Position numbers and translations under genes: made by a program. DNA of 64,000 bases from RGEC01 sp964626685. GTDB lineage: Bacteria; Bacteroidota; Bacteroidia; NS11-12g; UBA955. Below, in pieces: positions 1-7,946 of this stretch. How positions within the stretch are numbered: position 1 is the stretch's first letter; each line of letters begins with the position of its first letter. The notes beneath the pieces are model-generated. The model had not been told where the DNA came from. It searched no databases and was given only the letters and a program-made list of their open reading frames with translations. Where the stretch lies: the NCBI GenBank assembly GCA_964626685.1, contig CAZVJY010000002.1, forward strand, positions 1-64,000. Reading direction: 5' to 3'.

Positions 1-38
1 TATCTATCTTTATTTATGCTATATTTAATGACTTTTTA

Positions 39-57
39 TTGTTAATTTTTTTATCAC
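39..57 (+). promoter_or_regulatory. Upstream box of dnaE2, shared with dinB
   Basis: The bases directly before the dnaE2 start begin TTGTTAAT, continue as a T-run and end in ATCAC. The same arrangement precedes the dinB start (47473-47490): over 18 bases ending in ATCA only one base differs. A further upstream copy of the context TTTTATTGTTAATTT (34-48) is also found at 47445-47459 before dinB. It could be an operator or promoter common to the two translesion-type polymerases. This is inferred from two sites only. Confidence 0.45.
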
Positions 58-3000
58 ATGTTTTTACAGTGCCATTCATATTTCAGCTTACGGTATGGAA
101 TACTCTCGCCCAAAGACCTGTTGCTGCAGATGGCTGCCTCGCTGGGCAAAACAAGTCCGAAACCTTGCCCAGTTTGCCTTACCGACATCAACAACGTAAG
201 CGGCATCCCCGATTTTTTTCGCGAAGCCGCGCAATACCCCCAGCTGCAACCCTGCGCCGGCATCGATTTCAGAGACGGAGAAACCGGGGGCCAATGCCTG
301 TATGTGGGAATAGCCAAAAACGAAACCGGCTTTGCCGAAATGAACCGATTCCTCTCCCAATACCGGCTGGCCGGAAAAAAACTGCCGGCATGGCCCCCCG
401 AGCTGGAAAACGTGCATTTTATTTTCCCTTTTGAACGCACACGGGAAAAGGGCTTTCCTGCAAAACTCAGCGAAAACCAATGGATTGGCGTGCGGCCGGA
501 ACAACTGGGGCAACTGCGGCTTTCACCGCAGCAAGTGCAACCGCAAAAACTGCTTGCCATGCAACCGATGACATTCCGCCATGCAGCCGACTTTGAAAGC
601 CACCGGTTGTTGCGTTGTATTGCCAACAATTGCCTGCTGAGCAAACTACCCCCCGGCGAAACCGGATATGCAAAAGACTGCTGGACCAATACCGATGCGT
701 GGCTGCGCCAGTATGCCGATGCCCCATTTATGGTAGAAAACACCCTGCGCCTCATGCAGCGCTGCACCTTTCGTCCTGTCTTTGGCGGCAACCAAAACAA
801 GAAAACCTTTACCGGCAATGCCGACGAGGATTTTAGACTGATGACCGATCTGGCTATGGACGGACTGCGGTATCGCTACCCAAAATACACGTATGCCACC
901 AAACAGCGGTTGGAAAGTGAAATGAAACTCATCTACGAACTGGGGTTTACCGCCTACTTCCTTATTAGCTGGGATATTTGCCGCTTTGCGCGCGAACAGG
1001 GTTTTTTCTATGTGGGCCGGGGCAGCGGTGCCAATAGTATGGTGGCTTATTGCCTGCGCATTACGGATGTGGACCCAATAGACCTGGACCTTTACTTCGA
1101 GCGGTTTATCAACCCCTACCGCACTTCACCGCCCGATTTCGACCTGGATTTCAGCTGGCAGGACCGCGATGCGGTAACCGACTATATCTTCCAAAAGCAT
1201 GGGCGCGAACACACTGCCCTGCTGGCTACCTACAACACATTTCAGTCCAATGCCGTGGTGCGGGAACTGGGTAAAGTATTTGGGCTTCCCAAAGAAGAAA
1301 TCGACCACCTGATGGAAAAACCCACCTACTTCTCTCCTTCCATGCTGGAAGAGCAGGCCGGACATAAAATACGCGATGGCAAGGCGGTGTATGCCTCGCC
1401 CGGCATTGGCGAAAGAGCAACGCTATCCAAATCGGTGAGGCCACAGCAGCGCAACACGCTCGCCGGACAAATTATGCGGCATGCACTGCGCCTGCACGAA
1501 CTGCCCAATTACCGCAGCATTCACGCAGGCGGCATCCTCATCAGCGAAAAAAGTATTTACCATTACTCGGCACTGGACATGCCGCCCAAAGGCTTTCCTA
1601 CCGTTCAGTGGAGCATGCTGGAAGCCGAAGATCTGGGACTGGCCAAATTCGATATTCTCAGCCAGCGCGGGCTCGGACATATCAAGGATGCCGTGAGGCT
1701 GGTAAAGGAAAACAAAGGCGAAGACATCGACATTCACCGCATACAGGAATTCAAGGCCGACGAAAGGATCAAGCGGATTATCGGGAGTGGACACACCATG
1801 GGCTGCTTCTATGTAGAGAGTCCGGCCATGCGGCAACTGCTGCGCAAGCTCAACTGCAGCGACTACCTAACCCTGGTAGCCGCCAGCAGCGTAATTCGTC
1901 CAGGTGTGGCCCGCAGCGGCATGATGCGCAGTTTCATCGAACGACACATCAATCCCGATAAACGTAAAGAAGCCCATCCTGTTTTGCAGCAGATTATGCC
2001 CGACACCTACGGCATTATGGTGTATCAGGAAGATGTGATAAAAGTAGCCCACCACTTTGCAGGGCTGGGCCTGGCTGAAAGTGACGTGCTGCGGCGTGGC
2101 ATGAGCGGTAAGTTTCGCAGCCGCGAGGAGTTTCAGAAAGTAAAAGACCGCTTTTTTGCACTTTGCAAAGAGAAAGGACACCCCGAAAAATTATCGGCTG
2201 AAGTATGGCACCAGATTGAGAGTTTTGCCGGCTATAGTTTCGCCAAGGGGCACAGTGCCAGCTATGCCGTAGAAAGCTATCAGAGTCTGTACCTGAAAGC
2301 ATACCACCCGCTGGAGTTTTATGTGGGCGTCATCAACAACTTCGGCGGATTTTACCGCACGGAATTTTACCTGCACGGGGCCCGCATGTGCGGCGCTGAA
2401 ATACAGCCACCCTGTGTAAACCACAGCAATTACCTAACCAACATTAACGGCCGCATGGTGCACCTGGGATTTGTGCACATAGCCTCACTCGAGCAAAAGC
2501 TGGCAGACCGCGTAGTGGCAGAGCGGAACGCAAACGGACCGTACCTGAGTCTGAATGACTTTAAAGAGCGTGTGGAACCCGGGCTGGAGCAGCTGAAATT
2601 CCTCATACGCATTGGCGCCCTGCGATTCACCGGAAAAAGCCGCAAAGCGCTGATGTGGGAGGCCCACTGGCTGACCAACCGCAAAAAACCGGCTCCGGTT
2701 ACCGAAAAGCTCTTCAGAGAAACACCGAAAGACTTTGTTTTGCCTGAACTGTGCCACAGCACACTGGAAGACGCCTACGAACAGATAGAGCTGCTGGGTT
2801 TCCCGCTTTGCAGCCCGTTTGAAATGCTGGCACCCGGCACCGTGCCCGAAAAACCTATTCTGAGCAAACACCTGCCGGGCATGCTTGAAAAGAAGGTGCA
2901 GATTTTTGGATACCTGGTTACTATCAAGCCCACGCGCACCATCAAAGGACAGGAAATGAACTTTGGCACCTGGCTGGATGCTTCGGGGCATTTCTTCGAC

Positions 3001-3156
3001 ACGCTCCACTTTCCCGATGTGCTGCGGCGATTCCCCTTCAAAGGCAGGGGCATTTACCGGATTACCGGCATTGTCACAGATGATTTTGGGGTTTACAGCA
3101 TCGCTGTTTCGCACATGGAAAAGCTGCCCTATCTACCCGACCCAAGGTATGAATAG
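58..3156 (+). CDS. Error-prone-type DNA polymerase III alpha subunit (DnaE2-like)
   Basis: A 1032-residue C-family polymerase. In order it has a PHP domain, the polymerase core with the PDFDLDF catalytic motif (residues 359-365) after GRGSGAN, the third-Asp region KFDILSQRGL, the block YQEDVIKVA, helix-hairpin-helix segments, and a C-terminal OB fold (about 930-1010). It is much shorter than the replicative DnaE of this phylum (usually around 1400 residues or more), which points to the second, damage-tolerance copy. The PHP domain looks metal-less: the usual HxH is QCH (residues 4-6) and the usual LTDH is LTDI, so proofreading by PHP is unlikely. ATG start at 58. No imuA or imuB lies beside it; dinB is 44 kb away but shares the upstream box. 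It could act with DinB in lesion bypass (inference). The replicative polymerase must lie elsewhere. Confidence 0.85.
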   Translation: MFLQCHSYFSLRYGILSPKDLLLQMAASLGKTSPKPCPVCLTDINNVSGIPDFFREAAQYPQLQPCAGIDFRDGETGGQCLYVGIAKNETGFAEMNRFLSQYRLAGKKLPAWPPELENVHFIFPFERTREKGFPAKLSENQWIGVRPEQLGQLRLSPQQVQPQKLLAMQPMTFRHAADFESHRLLRCIANNCLLSKLPPGETGYAKDCWTNTDAWLRQYADAPFMVENTLRLMQRCTFRPVFGGNQNKKTFTGNADEDFRLMTDLAMDGLRYRYPKYTYATKQRLESEMKLIYELGFTAYFLISWDICRFAREQGFFYVGRGSGANSMVAYCLRITDVDPIDLDLYFERFINPYRTSPPDFDLDFSWQDRDAVTDYIFQKHGREHTALLATYNTFQSNAVVRELGKVFGLPKEEIDHLMEKPTYFSPSMLEEQAGHKIRDGKAVYASPGIGERATLSKSVRPQQRNTLAGQIMRHALRLHELPNYRSIHAGGILISEKSIYHYSALDMPPKGFPTVQWSMLEAEDLGLAKFDILSQRGLGHIKDAVRLVKENKGEDIDIHRIQEFKADERIKRIIGSGHTMGCFYVESPAMRQLLRKLNCSDYLTLVAASSVIRPGVARSGMMRSFIERHINPDKRKEAHPVLQQIMPDTYGIMVYQEDVIKVAHHFAGLGLAESDVLRRGMSGKFRSREEFQKVKDRFFALCKEKGHPEKLSAEVWHQIESFAGYSFAKGHSASYAVESYQSLYLKAYHPLEFYVGVINNFGGFYRTEFYLHGARMCGAEIQPPCVNHSNYLTNINGRMVHLGFVHIASLEQKLADRVVAERNANGPYLSLNDFKERVEPGLEQLKFLIRIGALRFTGKSRKALMWEAHWLTNRKKPAPVTEKLFRETPKDFVLPELCHSTLEDAYEQIELLGFPLCSPFEMLAPGTVPEKPILSKHLPGMLEKKVQIFGYLVTIKPTRTIKGQEMNFGTWLDASGHFFDTLHFPDVLRRFPFKGRGIYRITGIVTDDFGVYSIAVSHMEKLPYLPDPRYE

Positions 3157-3253
3157 AATGAGGAGATGATCAACCCTCTGTTCACATATCAATAATTTAT
3201 TATTAATGATATCTTAACATTCGTTAACATCTACCAAACATTTCTTTGCAGTT

Positions 3254-4492
3254 GTGTTAACATTAAATAAATATATTTTAAATGTTTGCTTAATAGCTGC
3301 AGGCTTGGCGGCAAATGCAAACGTATCTGCACAAACAGACAAAACATCCAAAGACACCGAAAATTTGCTAAAAACACCCACAAAAACAGGCAACTGGGCT
3401 GATAAAGTAAGTGTTCGCGGATACATGCAGGTTAGATACAACCGGTTGCTGGAAACCAACAGTCAGTTGAGGTGCGAACAGTGTGATCGCTCGTGGGGTA
3501 AGGATGGCGGCTTCTTCATCAGGCGAATGCGAATCATTTTCTTTGGTCAATTATCTAAACAGGTATATTTTTACGTTCAACCGGATTTTGCCTCCTCTGC
3601 TGGAACTACTGGCAATATTGCTCAATTGCGCGATGCCTATTTTGATGTTGGATTTGACAAAGAGAACGAATTCAGATTGAGAATTGGCCAAAGTAAAATT
3701 CCATACGGATTTGAAAACATGCAATCCAGCCAAAACCGACTAGCCCTTGACCGAAATGACGCGCTGAACAGCGCTGTTTCCAACGAGCGTGACCTTGGGG
3801 CTTTTTTCTATTGGGCTCCCTCAAAAACCCGCAAAGTTTTTTCAGACCTGGTTAGAGATGGGTACAAAGGCTCAGGCGATTATGGTGTATTTGCGTTTGG
3901 AGCCTACAATGGCCAAACCGCCAACCAAACAGAAAGAAATAACAGCCCACACATTGTAGGTCGATTATCCTATCCATTTAGTGTGGGCAATCAGATAATT
4001 GAACCTGGTATTCAGGCATATACAGGAAAGTTCGTTCTATTGTCCACAAACTCTAGAACTAAAAAACTGGCCAGCAACGAATATCTGGATCAACGCACAG
4101 CCGCTACATTCGTTTTGTACCCAAAGCCGTTCGGCATTACTGCAGAATACAATGTAGGAACAGGCCCTGAATTCAACAAAATAACCGACTCAATAGAAAA
4201 CAGAAGACTGAAAGGAGGCTATGTAACGCTATCCTACATGATAAAAGGCAAGCATCAAACATTAATTCCGTTTGTTAGGTACCAAACCTATGACGGGGGG
4301 AAAAAGCACGAAATCGATGCCCGCAGTTATCGTTTGAAGGAACTGGAACTGGGAGCTGAATGGCAGCCTGGAAAAAACTTCGAACTGGTAGTGATGTACA
4401 CTATCTCAGACCGCCGTTTTGAGGACTACGCTCTCCAGGACAACAGACAAAAAGGACAATTGTTGCGAATTCAAGCACAGATGAACTTTTAA
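3254..4492 (+). CDS. Porin of the phosphate-selective porin O/P family
   Basis: A 412-residue outer-membrane beta-barrel protein. A signal peptide (about residues 1-26, ending near VSAQ) is followed by a short linker and then alternating strands typical of Porin_O_P (for example VSVRGYMQVRYNRL, FFIRRMRIIFFG and the terminal LLRIQAQMNF, which ends in an aromatic as outer-membrane porins do). Family members form anion- or pyrophosphate-selective channels; the substrate here is unknown. GTG is the only plausible start: a stop lies in frame 39 bases upstream and no ATG lies between. TTTCTTTG, one base from the phylum's -7 element, lies just before it (about 3241-3248). It stands alone, with no phosphate transport genes nearby. 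Confidence 0.85.
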   Translation: MLTLNKYILNVCLIAAGLAANANVSAQTDKTSKDTENLLKTPTKTGNWADKVSVRGYMQVRYNRLLETNSQLRCEQCDRSWGKDGGFFIRRMRIIFFGQLSKQVYFYVQPDFASSAGTTGNIAQLRDAYFDVGFDKENEFRLRIGQSKIPYGFENMQSSQNRLALDRNDALNSAVSNERDLGAFFYWAPSKTRKVFSDLVRDGYKGSGDYGVFAFGAYNGQTANQTERNNSPHIVGRLSYPFSVGNQIIEPGIQAYTGKFVLLSTNSRTKKLASNEYLDQRTAATFVLYPKPFGITAEYNVGTGPEFNKITDSIENRRLKGGYVTLSYMIKGKHQTLIPFVRYQTYDGGKKHEIDARSYRLKELELGAEWQPGKNFELVVMYTISDRRFEDYALQDNRQKGQLLRIQAQMNF

Positions 4493-4497
4493 ACAGA

Positions 4498-4995
4498 TCA
4501 ATGATGATGTCCGCCCGGTCCGTGCACATGACCATGGTCAAGTTCTTCGGCGCTTGCAGCGCGAACTTCAACAACTGTTCCTTTAAAATGTAAAGCTTCG
4601 CCGGCGAGTGGGTGATTAAAGTCCATCTTCACGTTTTCGTCGGTTATCTCTACCACCTTGCCGTCCATGGGGTTGCCATTTTGATCCTGCATGGGAAGAA
4701 TAGCGCCTATGTGTAAAATATCAGCAGGCACATCATCACCGGAAAAAACCGAGCGGGGAATGCTAATCAGCCAGTCTGCATTGGGGTTTCCGTAGGCCTG
4801 ATCGGCTGTGAGCGAAAACTGAAATGCATCGCCGGCAACCAAGCCATTGAGGGCATCATCAAATGCAGGCAGGGTCTGGCCAATGCCGTGAATAAACATG
4901 AAAGGCTGTTGTGCATCGGCCTCATCGGCAATAGCACCATTATCGAGGGTGAGGGTGTAGGTAACACTCACCACGGTATCGGGGGTGATTTTCAT
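4498..4995 (-). CDS. FKBP-type peptidyl-prolyl isomerase, SlyD-like
   Basis: A 165-residue protein with the SlyD/FKBP fold split by an insert-in-flap domain: the N-terminal FKBP strand (TVVSVTYTLTLDNG), the PFMFIHGIGQTLPAFDDAL segment, an insert with the AYG signature, and the VKMDFNHPLAGEALHF closing motif typical of SlyD. It ends in a His-rich tail (HGHVHGPGGHHH), which in SlyD binds nickel and other metals. Role: cytoplasmic proline isomerase and chaperone, perhaps in metalloenzyme assembly. The reading frame stays open to 5139, but the internal ATG at 4995 gives the conserved MKITP start and avoids overlap with the divergent ligA. It converges with the porin, 5 bases apart. Confidence 0.9.
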   Translation of the reverse strand: MKITPDTVVSVTYTLTLDNGAIADEADAQQPFMFIHGIGQTLPAFDDALNGLVAGDAFQFSLTADQAYGNPNADWLISIPRSVFSGDDVPADILHIGAILPMQDQNGNPMDGKVVEITDENVKMDFNHPLAGEALHFKGTVVEVRAASAEELDHGHVHGPGGHHH

Positions 4996-5062
4996 GCTGC
5001 AAACTTGGGCAAAATATTCCACATTACCGCCAAAATGAGCACAAAATCGGGGTATTCGTGTG

Positions 5063-5070
5063 TATTTTTG
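5063..5070 (+). promoter_or_regulatory. -7 element before ligA
   Basis: TATTTTTG, an exact match to the Bacteroidota consensus TAnnTTTG, ends 7 bases before the ligA ATG. No good -33 TTG is visible. The expected start of transcription falls at or just before the start codon. Confidence 0.5.
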
Positions 5071-5077
5071 AGACGAA

Positions 5078-6445
5078 ATGGATAAAGCACAGGCAAAATT
5101 GCAGATTGACGAACTAACAGCCACCCTGAAAGAACACAATTACCGCTATTACGTGCTTTCCGAGCCCACTATTTCGGACCTGGAGTTTGACAGACTGCTT
5201 AAACAACTGGAATACCTGGAGTCGCAATTCCCAGATTTGGCGCATACAGACAGTCCTACCCGCGTGATTGGCGGCGGTGTTATCAATGAATTTGAAACTG
5301 TAAAACACCGCAGACGCATGCTTTCGCTGGGCAACACCTACAACGAAACCGAATTGCGGGAGTTTGACAGCCGCATACGCAAAGCCATTGGGGGCGAAAT
5401 TGAATATGTATGCGAACTAAAAATAGATGGTCTGGCCATTTCGCTGTTTTACGAAAACGGGAAACTCACACAGGCCATTACCCGTGGCGATGGTGTGCAG
5501 GGCGATGATGTGACCGCCAACGTGCGCACCATTCGCAGCCTAAAAACAGAACTGCACGGAAATTTCCCTGCTGAATTTGAAATCCGCGGTGAAATATTCA
5601 TGCACCGCAAGGGTTTTGAGAAACTCAACCGGGAACGGGTTGCGGCAGGCGAACCCGCCTATGCGAATCCCCGCAATGTGGCCAGCGGCAGTCTGAAATT
5701 AAAAGACTCAACCGAGGTAGCAAAACGGCCGCTGGATATAACCCTGTACCATTTACTTGGAGAAAACCTGCCCTGTAAAACCCACGCCGAATGCATCGAA
5801 GCGGCCAAATCATGGGGACTTAAAACCGCTGATACAACCAAAGTTTGCAATGGCATTGACGAAGTGCTGCGCTTCCTAGAAAAATGGGATCAAAAACGCC
5901 ACGACCTGGGCTTTGATACCGACGGGGTTGTCATCAAGGTCAATTCACTGGCATTGCAGGAAGAACTGGGCTATACCGCTAAAATTCCACGCTGGGCTAT
6001 TGCCTATAAATTTCAAACTGAAAGTGCCGTTACCCGCTTACTTGATATCACTTATCAGGTAGGAAGAACCGGTGCCATTACCCCCGTTGCCGAACTGGAA
6101 CCAGTATTTTTGCTGGGCACCACNNNNNNNNNNNNNNNNNNNNNNNNNNNNNNNNNNNNNNNNNNNNNNNNNNNNNNNNNNNNNNNNNNNNNNNNNNNNN
6201 NNNNNNNNNNNNNNNNNNNNNNNGAAGCCCATGGTGGTAAATGCAGCGGAAGTGTAAGCAGCAAAACCAACTACCTTCTCGCAGGTGAAGGCATGGGCCC
6301 GGCCAAGCTGGAAAAAGCCACACAATTGGGCGTAAAAATCATTTCTGAAGATGACCTGATTTCCATGATTGGTGAAAATAACACAGAAACCCAATCCTCA
6401 CTGTCGACTGAGCTCCCAAAACCATCCCAAACCACCTTGTTTTAA
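5078..6445 (+). CDS. ligA: NAD-dependent DNA ligase LigA (interrupted by an assembly gap)
   Basis: Seals nicks in DNA with NAD as adenylate donor during replication and repair. The Ia domain with its YYV-type NAD-binding segment, the adenylation domain with the nucleophile Lys115 in the KIDG motif, and the block VGRTGAITPVAEL entering the OB fold are all present. After a block of 100 N only the last part of the BRCT domain remains (KTNYLLAGEGMGPAKLEKA). As written the frame gives 455 residues, whereas LigA is usually about 670. The zinc finger, the helix-hairpin-helix domain and most of the OB fold are therefore hidden in the gap rather than lost by mutation. The frame resuming after the gap is a consequence of gap length and proves nothing. 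Likely intact in the organism. Confidence 0.93.
   Translation: MDKAQAKLQIDELTATLKEHNYRYYVLSEPTISDLEFDRLLKQLEYLESQFPDLAHTDSPTRVIGGGVINEFETVKHRRRMLSLGNTYNETELREFDSRIRKAIGGEIEYVCELKIDGLAISLFYENGKLTQAITRGDGVQGDDVTANVRTIRSLKTELHGNFPAEFEIRGEIFMHRKGFEKLNRERVAAGEPAYANPRNVASGSLKLKDSTEVAKRPLDITLYHLLGENLPCKTHAECIEAAKSWGLKTADTTKVCNGIDEVLRFLEKWDQKRHDLGFDTDGVVIKVNSLALQEELGYTAKIPRWAIAYKFQTESAVTRLLDITYQVGRTGAITPVAELEPVFLLGTXXXXXXXXXXXXXXXXXXXXXXXXXXXXXXXXXXEAHGGKCSGSVSSKTNYLLAGEGMGPAKLEKATQLGVKIISEDDLISMIGENNTETQSSLSTELPKPSQTTLF
6124..6223. other. Assembly gap of 100 N within ligA
   Basis: Exactly 100 consecutive N, the conventional placeholder for a scaffold gap of unknown size. Comparison with normal LigA length suggests about 200-260 missing residues, i.e. 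roughly 600-800 real bases rather than 100. Confidence 0.95.
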
Positions 6446-6462
6446 TGGGGATAAAGCGTCGA

Positions 6463-6491
6463 TTGTTTGGTTTTCCTTTTTGTTAGATTTG
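6463..6491 (+). promoter_or_regulatory. Promoter of the DUF6913-dapA unit
   Basis: TTG at 6463-6465 and TAGATTTG at 6484-6491 are 18 bases apart, close to the Bacteroidota -33/-7 arrangement. The ATG follows after 9 bases, so the mRNA leader would be only a few bases long. Confidence 0.5.
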
Positions 6492-6500
6492 CGTTAACTT

Positions 6501-7040
6501 ATGTCGGGCGTTAAAACCACCATCGGAGTAAGGCTGCTGAGCAAACGCAGCCGTGAGAAGGAGCGTATCCGCCTCATAAGTTCGTTTGAGAAAGCGTCAG
6601 ATGTTCTCATTTGCTGGGACGATACCCAATGGGAAACGGATGCAAGACACATCAACGAATTTCTTGACTCTCTCAAAAAACAAGGCAAAAACGTGGAAAC
6701 CGTAGTGTATCACCATGCCAATAAACGTGAAAAAGGACGTTTGTTTGAAATGGACACGCACATTCATCTGCTAAAGAATGATTTTAACACGTTCGGATTG
6801 CCCAAAACCACACAGGTAAAAAAACTGCTGGCAAAACGGTTTGATTACTTTATCAACCTTAATCTTGACGGAAGGCTCGCACTTAAAAGCATAGCAGGCC
6901 TCACCAATGCTACCTGCCGCATCGGGTTTCACCGCGAAAAATCCCTCCCGTTTTATGATATTTTATTGGGAAATCCCGCATCCGGCAGCATCGAAGCATA
7001 CATCAAAGACCTAAAACACTATTTACACAAGATAGGTTAA
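6501..7040 (+). CDS. DUF6913 family protein of unknown function
   Basis: A 179-residue basic, soluble-looking protein with no signal peptide. It has an alpha/beta pattern: a basic N-terminal helix, a strand at VLICWDD, a long helix, a strand at NVETVVYHHA, a helix-rich middle, a strand at FDYFINLNLD, and RIGFHREKSLPFYDILLG near the end. It resembles the small DUF6913 family found next to dapA and ligA in many Bacteroidota. No catalytic motif can be named. It lies 11 bases upstream of dapA on the same strand and has its own promoter-like sequence, so it is probably co-transcribed with dapA. Confidence 0.75.
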   Translation: MSGVKTTIGVRLLSKRSREKERIRLISSFEKASDVLICWDDTQWETDARHINEFLDSLKKQGKNVETVVYHHANKREKGRLFEMDTHIHLLKNDFNTFGLPKTTQVKKLLAKRFDYFINLNLDGRLALKSIAGLTNATCRIGFHREKSLPFYDILLGNPASGSIEAYIKDLKHYLHKIG

Positions 7041-7051
7041 ACACCCAACAC

Positions 7052-7921
7052 ATGAAAGAAATAACCGGAACCGGAACTGCGCTAATCACCCCTTTCAGAA
7101 AGGATTTCAGCGTGGACACCGCAGCCCTCTCAGCCATCGTGGAACACCAGATTGCCAACGGAACCGATTATTTCGTGGTACTGGGCACAACCGGAGAAAG
7201 CGCCACCCTTACAGAGGCAGAAAAACAGCTGGTGATTGATACCATACGCGAGGCTAACAATGGTCGTTTGCCACTGGTACTGGGCATCGGCAGCAACAAC
7301 ACAGCCACTGTCTGCGATAAAATGCAGCATACAGACCTGCGCGGCTTCAGCGCCATTTTGAGCGTATCGCCCTACTACAACAAACCAAATCAGGAAGGCA
7401 TATACCACCACTACAAGGCCATTTCGGATGTGGCGCCACTACCCGTAATCATATACAATGTTCCCAGCCGCACCGGCAGCAACATGACCTGGGAAACCCA
7501 GTGCCGCATTGCCGAACTGCCCAAAATGGCTGCCACCAAGGAAGCCAGTGGCAACATGGAACAGGTTATGCAGCTATTGGCGCGCAAACCAGACCACTTC
7601 CTTGTCATCAGCGGTGATGACGCCCTCACCTTCCCCATGCTGGCCTGTGGGGCTTCCGGTGTTATTTCCGTCATCAACCACGCTTACCCTGCTCAGTTTA
7701 GTGGCATGGTAAAAGCTGCGCTGGCGGGAAACTGGAGTGAATCTCGTAAACTGCACAACCAAATTCTGGAAGGCACCCTCGCGATTTTTGCCGACGGAAG
7801 TCCGGGTGGCATCAAGGTGATGCTGAATGAAATGGGCCTTTGTGAAAACGTGGTACGACAGCCCCTGTGGCCAGTAGGTGAAACTGTTGAAAAACGCCTC
7901 CGAAATCTGGTAATCCGCTGA
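7052..7921 (+). CDS. dapA: 4-hydroxy-tetrahydrodipicolinate synthase DapA
   Basis: Condenses pyruvate with aspartate semialdehyde, the first committed step to diaminopimelate and lysine. The 289-residue TIM barrel carries GTTGES (45-50), YNVPSRTG with the catalytic Tyr135, and the Schiff-base Lys163 in TKEASG. Length is normal. It follows the DUF6913 gene by 11 bases and precedes ruvB by 25. The next pathway enzyme, dapB, lies 24 kb away at 31569. Confidence 0.97.
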   Translation: MKEITGTGTALITPFRKDFSVDTAALSAIVEHQIANGTDYFVVLGTTGESATLTEAEKQLVIDTIREANNGRLPLVLGIGSNNTATVCDKMQHTDLRGFSAILSVSPYYNKPNQEGIYHHYKAISDVAPLPVIIYNVPSRTGSNMTWETQCRIAELPKMAATKEASGNMEQVMQLLARKPDHFLVISGDDALTFPMLACGASGVISVINHAYPAQFSGMVKAALAGNWSESRKLHNQILEGTLAIFADGSPGGIKVMLNEMGLCENVVRQPLWPVGETVEKRLRNLVIR

Positions 7922-7946
7922 TTTTTTCATATATTGTAATATCCCC

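Noticed and set aside
54..818. 254-codon minus-strand frame at the window start
   Set aside because: Antisense to the well-supported dnaE2-like gene; Cys/Arg/Ser-rich shadow composition.
2485..3114. 209-codon minus-strand frame
   Set aside because: Antisense to the end of dnaE2; no domain or signal.
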